Below, in pieces: positions 8,380 through 18,666 of a stretch of DNA of 45,098 bases. Both the position numbers and the translations under genes were made by a program. Below the pieces are notes generated by a model that saw only the letters and a program-made list of their open reading frames with translations, did not search any database and had not been told where the DNA came from. Position 1 is the stretch's first letter. Every line of letters starts with the position of its first letter. The stretch comes from Amycolatopsis mediterranei (GTDB lineage Bacteria > Actinomycetota > Actinomycetes > Mycobacteriales > Pseudonocardiaceae), in the NCBI RefSeq assembly GCF_026017845.1, contig NZ_CP100416.1:2162145-2207242 (forward strand), written 5' to 3'.

Positions 8380-9288
8380 ATGGACTTCGGTGACGTCTCC
8401 CTGGTGGCCCTGCGCGTGTTCCGCGAGGTCGCCGAGCGCGGCACGCTCACGGCGGCCGCGGCGGCGCTCGGCTACACGCAGTCCGCGGTGTCGCGGCAGA
8501 TCGCCTCACTCGAACGGGTGGCACGGACGCCGGTGCTGGAGCGGCGGCCCGGCGGCGTCCGCCTCACCACCGCCGGGACCGTCGTGCTGCGCCGGGCGAT
8601 CGCGGTGCTCGACGAGATCGACGCGGCCGGGCGCGAGCTGGCCGGGCTGCCCGCCGACGCCGGCACGGTCCGCCTGGGCTGGTTCCCCAGCGCGGGCGCG
8701 GTGCTGGTGCCGCGTGCCGTCGCCGAACTGCGGCGCACGCACCCGGCCGTCACCGTGCTCACCCGCGAGGGCACGACGCCGGTCCTCGTCCGGGCGTTGC
8801 GCGCGGGCACGGTCGACCTGGCCGTGCTCGGCTCGGCCCCGCCGTTCCGGCCGCCGGACGCCGAGACGCCGGCGCTGCACCGGGAGACGCTCGCCGAGCG
8901 CACCCTCCGCCTCGCGGTGCCGACGGGCCACCCGCTGGCCGGCGCCGGCCCGGTCGACGTCGCGGACCTGCGCGGGCAGCGCTGGATCGCCGGGCCGTCG
9001 GCGGGGGAGGACACGCTGATGGGCGTGTGGCCGGGGCTGGACGAGCGGCCCGAAATTGCCCACACCGCCCGCGACTGGCTGGCCAAGCTGAGCCTGGTCG
9101 CCGCCGGCTGCGGGCTGACGACGCTGCCCGCGTCGCTGGCCGAGGCGGTGCCGCCCGGGGTGCGGGTGCTGGAGGTGCGCGGCGGCCCCTCGGAGCGGCG
9201 GCGGGTCGTGCTGGCGCGGCTGCCGGGGCCGCTGTCCGAACCCGCGGCGCTGCTGGCCGAGGCCCTGCGCCACGCCGCCGCCGAATGA
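8380..9288 (+). CDS. LysR-family transcriptional regulator
   Basis: A 302-residue regulator. Residues ~5-63 form the winged HTH (VALRVFREVAERGTLTAAAA, then YTQSAVSRQIASLE), and a periplasmic-binding-like effector domain begins near residue 90. I chose ATG 8380 rather than GTG 8371; TATGCG at 8366-8371 is close enough to give a near-leaderless message. It is divergent from the SDR gene with about 70 bp between, where CCAGG (8328-8332) and CCTGG (8361-8365) form a weak inverted pair. The next gene, a sigma factor, starts at or just after its stop. The effector is unknown. Confidence 0.88.
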   Translation: MDFGDVSLVALRVFREVAERGTLTAAAAALGYTQSAVSRQIASLERVARTPVLERRPGGVRLTTAGTVVLRRAIAVLDEIDAAGRELAGLPADAGTVRLGWFPSAGAVLVPRAVAELRRTHPAVTVLTREGTTPVLVRALRAGTVDLAVLGSAPPFRPPDAETPALHRETLAERTLRLAVPTGHPLAGAGPVDVADLRGQRWIAGPSAGEDTLMGVWPGLDERPEIAHTARDWLAKLSLVAAGCGLTTLPASLAEAVPPGVRVLEVRGGPSERRRVVLARLPGPLSEPAALLAEALRHAAAE

Positions 9289-9371
9289 CCGGGATCACTT
9301 CCGTTCCGGTCACATCCGTCCCCACCGCGGGGTCTACTGCTTACGACGCACGGTGGAAGGAACGGGACACG

Positions 9372-10226
9372 GTGGACACGCTGACCGAGCGGTTCGAGCA
9401 GGAGCGGCCGCGGCTGCGGGCGGTCGCCTACCGGATGCTGGGCTCGGCGGCCGAAGCCGACGACGCCGTCCAGGAGACGTGGCTGCGGTTCCACCGCACC
9501 GACGCCGGCGAGATCGGCAACATCCCCGCGTGGCTGACGACCGTGGTCGCCCGCGTCTGCCTGTCACTGCTGCGCACGCGCCGCAACCACCGCGAGGAGC
9601 CCCTCGACGGGCAGCCCGAACCGGACGACGACCGCCGCGACCCCGGGCAAGAGGCGGAACTCGCCGACACCGTCGGGCGGGCGCTGCTGGTGGTCCTCGA
9701 CGCACTGGGCCCGGCCGAGCGCGTCGCGTTCGTGCTGCACGACATGTTCGCGGTGCCGTTCGACGAGATCGCGCCGGTGATCGGCAAGACCCCGGCCGCC
9801 ACCCGGCAGCTCGCCAGCCGCGCCCGCCGCCGGGTGAAGGGCGGCGCCCCGGCGGACGCGGACCTGCCCCGGCGGCGCAAGGTCGTCGAAGCCTTCCTGG
9901 CGGCCTCCCGCGGCGGCGACTTCGAAGCACTGCTGGCCCTGCTCGACCCGGACGTCGTGCTGCACGCCGACCGGTTCGCCGGCCCGACCCCGGCGCCGGT
10001 CGTGCTGCGCGGCGTCGAGAGCGTGCGCCGCGGCGCGATCCTGGCGTCCGAGCGGGCTCGCGCCAGCGAACTCGCCCTGGTCGACGGCGCCCCCGGGTTG
10101 TTCATGGTGCGCGAAGGGCGCCTGGCGGTCGTCCTGGCGTTCCGCGTCGACGATGACCGCATCACCGGCATCGACGTCATCGCCGATCCGGACCGGCTCG
10201 CCGGGTTGGAGCTGGCGGTTCTCTAA
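9372..10226 (+). CDS. ECF sigma factor with C-terminal SnoaL-like domain (SigJ/ECF41-like)
   Basis: Sigma region 2 is at FEQERPRLRAVAYRMLGS and EADDAVQETWLRFHR; region 4 is at ERVAFVLHDMFAVPFDEIAP followed by TPAATRQLASRARRRV. A further ~110 residues (KVVEAFLAASRGGDFEALLA, then LLDPDVVLHAD) match the SnoaL/NTF2-like tail that modulates activity in this sigma group, ending in IADPDRL, close to the family's NPDKL. The linker WLPEP motif is not obvious. GTG 9372 follows an AAGGAA site. An alternative ATG 9285 overlaps the LysR stop (ATGA) and adds 29 residues. No anti-sigma gene is adjacent, as usual for this group. Confidence 0.83.
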   Translation: MDTLTERFEQERPRLRAVAYRMLGSAAEADDAVQETWLRFHRTDAGEIGNIPAWLTTVVARVCLSLLRTRRNHREEPLDGQPEPDDDRRDPGQEAELADTVGRALLVVLDALGPAERVAFVLHDMFAVPFDEIAPVIGKTPAATRQLASRARRRVKGGAPADADLPRRRKVVEAFLAASRGGDFEALLALLDPDVVLHADRFAGPTPAPVVLRGVESVRRGAILASERARASELALVDGAPGLFMVREGRLAVVLAFRVDDDRITGIDVIADPDRLAGLELAVL

Positions 10227-10849
10227 CCCAAGGCAGCGCGAAGGCGTGCTTCGCGCTCTTCGGGCGTCTGACGTGGGCAGCTCACGCACTTCGGGTTGCC
10301 GACTTCGTAGATCAGGCAGCACGAAGCACGCCGGACGGCGGGGGTGCGGCCCACGCGGACGAACCGCGGCTTCGGCAGACTCAGGTCGATCGCGTCCACC
10401 AGCGGTCCGGCGAGAGTCATCGCGCGCTCCGGATCCGGCGTCCACAGCAGCCGGTTGCCGATCGAGTCGGTGGCGATCGCCCCGAGCGCGCGCTCGCGCG
10501 CCCCGCTGACGGCGGCGATGGTGGCGATCGCGGTGCCGAGGGCGCCGGTGAGGGCGGCGCCCAGTGCGGGGAGGCCGCCGTCGAGCGGACGGGTGGACCG
10601 GGCGCCGAGGAAGCGCCCGTCGGCGACGAGGTCGAGCTCCACGGCGTCCAGCGACGGATCGACCGGCGTCCCGGCCACCAGGCCCTCCACCGCCGGCCCG
10701 ACCAGCACCGACGACAGCGAGTACCACCAGATCGTCCCCAGCACCTCCGGTCGCGCGCAGCCGTACAGCTTCGCCGCGCCGCCGATGCGGGCCCGCACCC
10801 ACTCCGCGTCCGCGAGCCGGGTCGCGGAGGCGGTCCAGTCGGGCTTCAC
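10223..10849 (-). CDS. FhuF-like (2Fe-2S)-binding protein
   Basis: A 208-residue protein ending in C177-C178-x9-C188-x2-C191 (ASCCLIYEVGNPKCVSC), the FhuF-type cysteine set that holds a [2Fe-2S] cluster in ferric-siderophore reductases. The upstream part is helical and Ala-rich, as in other actinobacterial FhuF-like proteins. Siderophore iron reduction is the likely role, but no siderophore genes are nearby. GTG 10849 is preceded by a GAGGG-type ribosome binding site. It is convergent with the sigma factor gene; the stop codons overlap. Confidence 0.82.
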   Translation of the reverse strand: MKPDWTASATRLADAEWVRARIGGAAKLYGCARPEVLGTIWWYSLSSVLVGPAVEGLVAGTPVDPSLDAVELDLVADGRFLGARSTRPLDGGLPALGAALTGALGTAIATIAAVSGARERALGAIATDSIGNRLLWTPDPERAMTLAGPLVDAIDLSLPKPRFVRVGRTPAVRRASCCLIYEVGNPKCVSCPRQTPEEREARLRAALG

Positions 10850-10867
10850 CCCCTCACCCTTCCAGAC

Positions 10868-11716
10868 TCAGCGTCGCCGGTAGGTAGAGACCGTGAACGA
10901 CACCGTGACGGTCTGCGGCTCGTGAAGCGCGTCGAGCCGCTCCCGGCGCCCGTCGCGGTCCAGGTGGAACGCGGCGGGGCCCATCTCGACCGCCTGGCGG
11001 ACCTGCCGCGGCGTCAGCGCCACTTCGCGCCGGACCTCCGTGCGGTCCGTGCGCGTGAAGTACTCGCCGAGGGTGGCGTCGAGGCGCTCGTCCTTGCGCT
11101 CGTCGACGGCCAGCACCAGGTCGCCCAGCTCGCGGAGGTGGTCCGGGGCCGGGGCCGCGACGACCAGCAGGCCGCCGGGCCGCAGCACGCGGTGGAACTC
11201 CGGCCCGTTGCGCGGCGCGAAGACGTTCAGCACGACAGACGCCACCCTGTCGCCCACCGGCCACGGCTCCCACAGGTTCCACACCGCCGCGCCCAGCCGC
11301 GGGTGGGCCCGCGCCGCCCGCCGCAGCGCGACCGCCGAGACGTCCAGCGCGAGGCCGAACGCCTCCGACGCCTCCAGCACCCGGGCGAGGTAGTACCCCG
11401 TGCCCGCGCCCGCGTCGATCACCAGGCCGCCGGCGTCCGCGCACACGCGGGCCAGCTCGTCCGCCAGCGGCTCGTAGGCGCCCGACGCGAGGAAGTCCGC
11501 GCGCGCCGCGACCATCGGTGCGGTGTCCGCCGTCCCGGCCGGGATTCGCGCGTGCAACAGGTTCACGTAACCCTGGCGCGCTAGATCGAAAGAGTGGCGG
11601 TTCCCGCAACGCAGCGTGGGTCCCGCTGCGCCGATCGGGTCACCGCACACCGAACACCGCAGTGCCGCGACGACCCGGGGTGGCAGTGGGTCATTCCCGC
11701 GGTCGGCCGGTGTCAT
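10868..11716 (-). CDS. RlmA-like rRNA (guanine-N1) methyltransferase
   Basis: A 282-residue SAM-dependent methyltransferase. It opens with a zinc knuckle (C21-x2-C24, C37-x3-H41 in LRCSVCGDP and LRCGNRHSFD) followed by ARQGYVNLL, the signature of RlmA/TlrB enzymes that methylate G745 or G748 of 23S rRNA. The SAM motif DAGAGTGYYL follows, then LNVFAPRNGPEFHRVLRPGG. TlrB-type members can give resistance to tylosin-like macrolides, but which base this one modifies cannot be told from sequence. The start is ATG 11716. Confidence 0.85.
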   Translation of the reverse strand: MTPADRGNDPLPPRVVAALRCSVCGDPIGAAGPTLRCGNRHSFDLARQGYVNLLHARIPAGTADTAPMVAARADFLASGAYEPLADELARVCADAGGLVIDAGAGTGYYLARVLEASEAFGLALDVSAVALRRAARAHPRLGAAVWNLWEPWPVGDRVASVVLNVFAPRNGPEFHRVLRPGGLLVVAAPAPDHLRELGDLVLAVDERKDERLDATLGEYFTRTDRTEVRREVALTPRQVRQAVEMGPAAFHLDRDGRRERLDALHEPQTVTVSFTVSTYRRR

Positions 11717-11769
11717 GGGGATATTCGACCACGACGTTTCGCAACCGGACACCCGAGGAGGGGTCCTGG

Positions 11770-11839
11770 GAAACCTGGCCGTAACAACCGGGCGCGGACA
11801 GTTCACGCGGGTGAAACCTCGCGCGCCGCCCCGTGAAAC
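11770..11839 (+). promoter_or_regulatory. candidate GlnR box upstream of amtB
   Basis: GAAAC occurs at 11770-11774, 11813-11817 and 11835-11839, the last two exactly 22 bp apart; GTAAC is at 11781-11785 and TTCAC at 11802-11806. TTCAC-N6-GAAAC (11802-11817) matches an actinomycete GlnR a-b half-site pair with one mismatch, and GAAAC-N6-GTAAC lies upstream. GlnR activation of amtB-glnK-glnD is established in actinomycetes, so nitrogen-limitation control here is likely. Confidence 0.5.
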
Positions 11840-11889
11840 ACCGCGCGCCAAAACTGCCAACGCACCAACCCAGGGCACGGGAGGACGAT

Positions 11890-13613
<1,724 letters not shown>

Positions 13614-13623
13614 GGCGTCTGGG

Positions 13624-15933
13624 ATGGCCGACGGGGGCGAACTGGTCAAGGCCACCGAGCGTTTGCTCGAGGGCAGGCACGGGAGGCTGGGGGCGTCCGC
13701 ACTGCGGGCGGCCCTGGTCGACCTCTACGAGTTCTGGCTGGGCAGGGGAGCCTCGGCGGCCGGCGTCGACACCGCGGAACCGGGTGTCGCGCTGGTCGCC
13801 GTGGGCGGGCTCGGCCGCCGGGAACTGGTGCCGTTCTCCGATCTTGACCTGCTGCTGGTGCACAACGGCAACAGCGGCGTCGGCGAGATCGCGGACGCGC
13901 TCTGGTATCCCTTGTGGGACGCCAAAATCGGGCTGGACCACTCGGTCCGCACGCCCGGTGAGGCGCTGAAGGTCGCTTCGGAGGACCTGCGCGTGGCCAT
14001 GGGCCTGCTCGACGCCCGGCACCTCGCCGGGGACGCCGAGCTGAGCGGCCGGCTGGTGGCCGCGGCGCGGGACCAGTGGCGCCGCACCGCGCGCAAGCAG
14101 ATCCCGGACATGACCGCGTCGGTCCGGCAGCGCTGGGCCCGCAGCGGCGAAATCGCGCAGTCCGCCGAGCCGGACCTCAAGCACGGCCGGGGCGGGCTGC
14201 GGGACTTCGCCGTCCTGGAAGCCCTCGCCGCGGCGCAGCTCACCGCGCGTCCGGGCGAGGAACTCCTGGAAGCGAAGGGGCTCCTGCTCGACGTCCGCAC
14301 CGAGCTGCGGCGCGAGATCCGGCGTGAACGGGACGTCCTGTCCGCGCCGGAAGCCGAACTGGTCGCCGCCGAACTCGGCTTCGGCGACCGGTTCACGCTG
14401 GCCCGCAAGCTTTCCGGGGCGGGGCGCACGATCGCGTACGCACTCGACGTCGCGCTCCGGTCCACTGTGGAGCCGCCGAAGACGCGCTTCGGACGGCGTC
14501 CGTCCCGGACACCGCTCGCGGAAAACGTGGTGCTGCACGGCAACGAGGTGGCGCTGGCCCGCGACGCCGTCCCGGCGAAGGACCCGGCGTTGCTGCTGCG
14601 GGTTGCCGCCGCGTCGGCGCGGACGGGCAAGCCGATCGCGCTCGGCACGCTCAAGGCGCTGGCCGAGTCGGCACCGGAGCTGCGTGCCCCGTGGCCGGCC
14701 GAGGCGCTGAACGCGCTGGTCGAGCTGCTGGGCGCCGGCGAAGGCCTGGTCGACGCGGTCGAATCGCTCGACCGCACCGGTTTGTGGTCCCGGCTGTTCC
14801 CGGAGTGGGGCGCGGTCCGCGACCTGCCGCCGCGCTCGCCGGTGCACCAGTGGACGGTCGACCGGCACCTGGTGCGCACCTGCGTGGAGGCGGCCAAGCT
14901 GACCACCACGGTGTCGCGCCCCGACCTGCTGCTGATCGGCGCGCTGCTGCACGACATCGGCAAGGGCCGCGACGCCGACCACTCGGAGCTGGGCGCCAAG
15001 ATCTCCGCCCAGGTCGCGGCCCGGCTCGGGCTCAGCCCGGCCGACGCGGCCACAGTGTCGGCGATGGTCCGCCACCACCTCCTGCTGCCGCACACCGCGA
15101 CGCGGCGCGACATCAGCGAACCGGCCACGGTGGCGCGGGTGGTCAAGACCCTGGACAGCGACCTCGTCCTGGTCGAGCTGCTGCACGCATTGACGCAGGC
15201 CGACTCGCTGGCCACCGGGCCGGGAGTCTGGACGGACTGGAAGGCGCGCCTGCTGGCGCAGCTGGCGGCAGGCTGCGAAGAAGTGTTGCACGGCAAGGGG
15301 TTCACCGCCCCGGAACCGATGGACGACGAACAGCGCGAGCTCGTCGCGGCGGCCGTGGCGTCGGGGACGGGCGAGATCCGGATCAGCTCGCACGGCAAGG
15401 TGGTCACGGTCCTGCTGGCCGTCCCGGCCCGGGCGGAACTCCTCGCTCCGGCGGCGGGCGTGCTGGCGCTGAATTCCCTGGAGGTCCACTCGGCGGTCCT
15501 GCGCGGTCACGACGGCGGCCGCGCGGGCGTGTTCACGGCGTCCCCGAAGTTCGGGTCGTTGCCGGACGCGACCCTGCTGCGGGAGCAGTTCGCCAGGGCG
15601 GTCGCGGGCACGTTGCCGCTGACCCAGCGGCTGGCGGCGAAGGAGCGCGACTACGGCCCCCCGCCACCGGTCGCCCCGAAGGTGCTCTGGTTCGACGACG
15701 AGACGACGGGCCCGGACACGGTGGTCCTGGAGCTGCGCGCGGCCGACCGCATCGGCCTGCTGTTCCGGGTGGCGGGCGCCTTGCGCCGGTGCGACGCGGA
15801 GGTCCGCTGGGCGAAGGCGTCGACGCTGGGTGGCGCGGTGGTGGACTCCTTCGCGGTGACGCCCCGCAGCGGCCACATCGAGCCGGGCTGGCGCCGAGAG
15901 GTCGAGCAGGCCGTCCTGGCGGCGGCTTCCTAG
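13624..15933 (+). CDS. glnD: PII nucleotidyltransferase/deadenylylase
   Basis: A 769-residue bifunctional enzyme that modifies and demodifies GlnK. Domains in order: nucleotidyltransferase with GGLGRRELVPFSDLDLLLVH (residues ~61-80, Asp73 and Asp75 as metal ligands), a linker, an HD hydrolase domain with LHDIGKGRDADHS (His443-Asp444), and two C-terminal ACT domains (around 600 and 700-760) that sense glutamine. Both active sites look intact. The start is ATG 13624, ten bases after glnK, in the amtB-glnK-glnD operon. The gene ends just before a long inverted repeat that probably terminates transcription. Confidence 0.94.
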   Translation: MADGGELVKATERLLEGRHGRLGASALRAALVDLYEFWLGRGASAAGVDTAEPGVALVAVGGLGRRELVPFSDLDLLLVHNGNSGVGEIADALWYPLWDAKIGLDHSVRTPGEALKVASEDLRVAMGLLDARHLAGDAELSGRLVAAARDQWRRTARKQIPDMTASVRQRWARSGEIAQSAEPDLKHGRGGLRDFAVLEALAAAQLTARPGEELLEAKGLLLDVRTELRREIRRERDVLSAPEAELVAAELGFGDRFTLARKLSGAGRTIAYALDVALRSTVEPPKTRFGRRPSRTPLAENVVLHGNEVALARDAVPAKDPALLLRVAAASARTGKPIALGTLKALAESAPELRAPWPAEALNALVELLGAGEGLVDAVESLDRTGLWSRLFPEWGAVRDLPPRSPVHQWTVDRHLVRTCVEAAKLTTTVSRPDLLLIGALLHDIGKGRDADHSELGAKISAQVAARLGLSPADAATVSAMVRHHLLLPHTATRRDISEPATVARVVKTLDSDLVLVELLHALTQADSLATGPGVWTDWKARLLAQLAAGCEEVLHGKGFTAPEPMDDEQRELVAAAVASGTGEIRISSHGKVVTVLLAVPARAELLAPAAGVLALNSLEVHSAVLRGHDGGRAGVFTASPKFGSLPDATLLREQFARAVAGTLPLTQRLAAKERDYGPPPPVAPKVLWFDDETTGPDTVVLELRAADRIGLLFRVAGALRRCDAEVRWAKASTLGGAVVDSFAVTPRSGHIEPGWRREVEQAVLAAAS

Positions 15934-15950
15934 CGGCCGCGGGGGAGTGA

Positions 15951-16007
15951 TGCGCCCCAATGTGGCCTTTGGTGCGTTGACCGCTCCGAAAACCACATTG
16001 GGGCGCA
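15951..16007. repeat. long palindromic intergenic repeat, probable bidirectional terminator
   Basis: TGCGCCCCAATGTGG (15951-15965) is repeated as its exact reverse complement at 15993-16007, and the 27-bp interior is itself largely complementary (GGTGCG against CGCTCC, TTTGG against CCGAAA). The whole 57 bp can fold into one long hairpin with a tip of a few bases. It sits between the converging ends of glnD and the monooxygenase gene. Either strand reads through as an MRPNVxFGAL-type peptide, so it may be a dispersed genomic repeat; that last part is from memory of related genomes. Confidence 0.7.
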
Positions 16008-16012
16008 CGACA

Positions 16013-17344
16013 CTAGGCGGGTGTGCCGAGCCAGCGGCGGAGTGCCTCGTCGAGCCCCGGTCCGCCGTCCCACGCGACGTACCCGTCGGGCCGGACGAGC
16101 CGAGGTGCCGCCCCCTCGCGGCCCTCGACCCGCCCGGCCCACCCCGCCGGCACGGTCGCGCCGACCAGGACCGCGCGGCCGTCCTGGCTGGCCGGGACAT
16201 CGGTCGCGCGGCCGGTGATCCCCGGGTACGTCACCCCGATGCCCGACAGCTCCGCGGCGACCGCCCGGCGTGCTTCGGGCACGGCCAGCAGCTCCGTGAC
16301 CACCGCCCGGACCGCGACCGCGTCCGGGTCGGGGACGCCGAGGACCGCCTGCGCCCTTGTGCTGACCAGCACACGCGCCGCGATCGGGTGGCGCTCGTCG
16401 TGGTAGCTGTCGAGCAGCCCGTCCGGTGCCGTGCCGTGGACCGTCGCGGCCAGCTTCCAGCCCAGGTTCACCGCGTCCTGCAGGCCCAGGTTGAGGCCCT
16501 GGCCACCGACCGGGAGGTGGATGTGCGCGGCGTCGCCGGCGAACAGCACCCGGCCGTGGCGGTAGCGCTCCAGCTGCCGGGACGCGTCGCCGAACCGCGA
16601 CGCCCACAGCACGTCGCCCACCAGGATCTCCGGTCCGTGCGCGGCGGTCAGCGCCCGCTGCACTTCGCCGGCGGTGACCGGTTCGTCGCGCTCGAGCCGT
16701 TGCTGCTCTTCGCCGAAGACGACCGTGCGATAGCGCCCTTCGGACAGCGGCAGCAGGTACCCCGACCCCGAGGACGGCAGCTGCCAGTCCTCCGCGAGTC
16801 CGGCGGGCTTGACGGCGAGGGTGATGTCCGCGACGACCAGCGAGCTCCGCGCCGGACTGCCGGGGAAGTCCGCACCCAGCAGCGTCCGGACCGTGCTGTG
16901 CCCGCCGTCGGCGGCGACCAGCCAGCCGGCCCGGTGCTCGCGCCCGCCGGCGGTGACCGTCACGCCCTCGTCGTCCTGCGCCACGGCGGTGACGGCCGCG
17001 TCGCGCAGCACCGGGGTGCGCAGCCGCGCCTCGATCGCCGCCGCGACGTGGGCCTGTTCCACGCCGAGCTGGTACGGGAAGGACGTGGGCAGGTCGGTGT
17101 AGTCGATCGGGACGCCGGAGAAGTGCCCGGCGGGCAGCTTCGCCCGCACGTGCGGCTCGATCGCGGCGAGCAGCCCGCGGTCGGCCAGCACCTCGACGGA
17201 CCGGGGCTGCAGGCCGAGGGCCTTCGACTGCGTGGTGGGCTCGGCGTCCCGCTCGAGAACCAGGACGTCGGCCCCGGCGCGTTCCAGCTCGAACGCGGTC
17301 AGCAGGCCGGTCGGGCCGGCGCCCGCGACCAGGACGTCAGGCAT
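16013..17344 (-). CDS. FAD-dependent aromatic monooxygenase (PheA/TfdB type)
   Basis: A class A flavin monooxygenase of 443 residues. Seen: GAGPTG at residues 8-13 for FAD, LVAADGGHSTVRTLLG (the DG motif region), and VLFAGDAAHIHLPVGGQGLN near 265-290, the GD motif that binds the FAD ribityl chain. Such enzymes hydroxylate phenolic substrates, polyketides or rifamycins; the substrate is not readable here. Its start overlaps the upstream membrane-protein gene by eight bases, in an operon led by a TetR gene whose operators are clear, so expression is likely induced by the substrate or a toxic phenolic. Confidence 0.87.
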   Translation of the reverse strand: MPDVLVAGAGPTGLLTAFELERAGADVLVLERDAEPTTQSKALGLQPRSVEVLADRGLLAAIEPHVRAKLPAGHFSGVPIDYTDLPTSFPYQLGVEQAHVAAAIEARLRTPVLRDAAVTAVAQDDEGVTVTAGGREHRAGWLVAADGGHSTVRTLLGADFPGSPARSSLVVADITLAVKPAGLAEDWQLPSSGSGYLLPLSEGRYRTVVFGEEQQRLERDEPVTAGEVQRALTAAHGPEILVGDVLWASRFGDASRQLERYRHGRVLFAGDAAHIHLPVGGQGLNLGLQDAVNLGWKLAATVHGTAPDGLLDSYHDERHPIAARVLVSTRAQAVLGVPDPDAVAVRAVVTELLAVPEARRAVAAELSGIGVTYPGITGRATDVPASQDGRAVLVGATVPAGWAGRVEGREGAAPRLVRPDGYVAWDGGPGLDEALRRWLGTPA

Positions 17345-17999
17345 CGAGGTTCTCCTTGCGGAGGTACCAGACGTGCCAGGCGATCAGCAGGGCCAGCGCG
17401 CCGAACCACGCCACGTTGGTGACCAGCGCGATGAGGTCGATCGGCAGCGTGTAGACGAGCACGATGTGCACCACCGCGCTGCCCAGCAGCACCGCGCCCC
17501 AGGCAGCCGTGTTGATCCGCAGGCCGCGCCGGAACCGGGCATCGGTGTCCCAGCGGCCCGCCCACGCGTCGGCTCCTTCGGCGCCGCGCTTGATCTCGGC
17601 GATCGTGCGGCCGAGCGTCAGCTGCGCCGGGCGGCCGACGAAGACCGTCACCAGCATCCACGCGCCGAACAGGCCGCCCAGCGCCGCTGTCCAGCCTTCG
17701 CGGATGACCAGCGTGCGCGGGTCGTCCGACAGCAGGCCGAGCACGACCGAGAGCACCAGGACGCTGAGCGTGACCAGGGCGACGAGGTCGATCTTGCGGT
17801 TGCGGGCGACGGTCCACACCACGTACGGCGCGGCGACCAGGACACCGGCCATCAGCGCCCACCACTGGCTCACCCCCGCGGCGCGCAGGCCGTAGAACAG
17901 CGCCATCGGGACGATCACTTCGAACACGACGTTCCGCACGTTGGCGCGCACGACCCGGCGCAGGCCGGCGTCGGGTTCGGTCTTCTGCTCGATCATCAT
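17337..17999 (-). CDS. VC0807-like integral membrane protein
   Basis: A 220-residue protein with about six hydrophobic segments (VVFEVIVPMALFYGL, WWALMAGVLVAAPYVVW, LVALVTLSVLVLSVVLGLL, GLFGAWMLVTVF, INTAAWGAVLLGSAVVHIV, NVAWFGALALLIAWHVWYL). The layout resembles VC0807-type intracellular-septation-like proteins of unknown function. It overlaps the TetR stop at its 5' side and the monooxygenase start at its 3' side, so all three genes are cotranscribed. A transport or membrane-protection role for the monooxygenase substrate is possible but unproven. Confidence 0.72.
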   Translation of the reverse strand: MMIEQKTEPDAGLRRVVRANVRNVVFEVIVPMALFYGLRAAGVSQWWALMAGVLVAAPYVVWTVARNRKIDLVALVTLSVLVLSVVLGLLSDDPRTLVIREGWTAALGGLFGAWMLVTVFVGRPAQLTLGRTIAEIKRGAEGADAWAGRWDTDARFRRGLRINTAAWGAVLLGSAVVHIVLVYTLPIDLIALVTNVAWFGALALLIAWHVWYLRKENLDA

Positions 18000-18598
18000 T
18001 CGGATTCCCCCGTGGATTCGGGTGCGGTGGCCCGCACGTACAGGTCGGCGAGCTCGCGGCCGATGCGCGCGAGCTCGGCGGGTTCGGGCACGTCCGCCGC
18101 CGCGGTGGCGACGACGGCGTCGAGCCCGGAGGTGAAGGACAGCGCCGCGGTCCGGGCGTCGAAGGTGCCGAAGGCGCCGGCCGCCTGCCCGGTGCGGAAG
18201 TGCTCTTCGAACAGGGCGAGCCGCCCGTTGACGGCGTCGCTGCGCGAGCCGGCGTTCTTAATGAGGTCGATCAGCGCCCGGACCTCGGCGGGGTGCTCGC
18301 CGACGAGGTCGACGTTCGCCTCGACGTAGGCGCGCAGCTGGGCGACGTGCCCGACCGCGGCGTCGATGCGCGGCTGCATGAACGCCCCGGTGATCTCTTC
18401 GATCTCGGTGACGCAGGCGGCGAGCAGGTCGTCCTTGCCGGCGAAGTGGTAGCTGATCATCCCCGTGCTCGACAGGCCCGCGTGCTTCGCGATCCGGCTG
18501 AACGACGCCTTGAGGTACCCGGCTTCGGCGATCACGGCGATCGCCGCCCGCACGATCTGCGCGCGCCTGCCGGACTCGGTGAACGTTCTTGCTCGCAT
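17996..18598 (-). CDS. TetR-family regulator of the monooxygenase operon
   Basis: A 200-residue TetR protein: HTH at RRAQIVRAAIAVIAEAGYLK, then FSRIAKHAGLSSTGMISYHF (residues ~9-55), then a helical effector domain. ATG 18598 is the true start because the promoter -10 ends only six bases upstream, so a more upstream TTG at 18604 would not be well placed. It heads a three-gene operon with the membrane protein and monooxygenase, the stops and starts overlapping. Two palindromic operators cover its own promoter, so it is autoregulated. Confidence 0.9.
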   Translation of the reverse strand: MRARTFTESGRRAQIVRAAIAVIAEAGYLKASFSRIAKHAGLSSTGMISYHFAGKDDLLAACVTEIEEITGAFMQPRIDAAVGHVAQLRAYVEANVDLVGEHPAEVRALIDLIKNAGSRSDAVNGRLALFEEHFRTGQAAGAFGTFDARTAALSFTSGLDAVVATAAADVPEPAELARIGRELADLYVRATAPESTGESE

Positions 18599-18633
18599 GA
18601 GCAAAATTTAGCTCAGTCGAGCAAATCTGACAA
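18589..18633 (-). promoter_or_regulatory. leaderless promoter with two TetR operators
   Basis: Minus-strand -35 TTGTCA (18628-18633) and -10 TAAATT (18605-18610) are exactly 17 bp apart, and the ATG follows the -10 by six bases. Operator 1, TTGCTC-N4-GAGCAA, is a perfect palindrome at 18589-18604 over the start codon. Operator 2 (18609-18624) is the same motif with one mismatch and fills the -35/-10 spacer. The two centres are 20 bp apart, so two dimers could bind in nearly helical phase. Confidence 0.8.
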
Positions 18634-18666
18634 GTCGCCTGGTCAGCGACGGTTTCTCCGGTGGGA

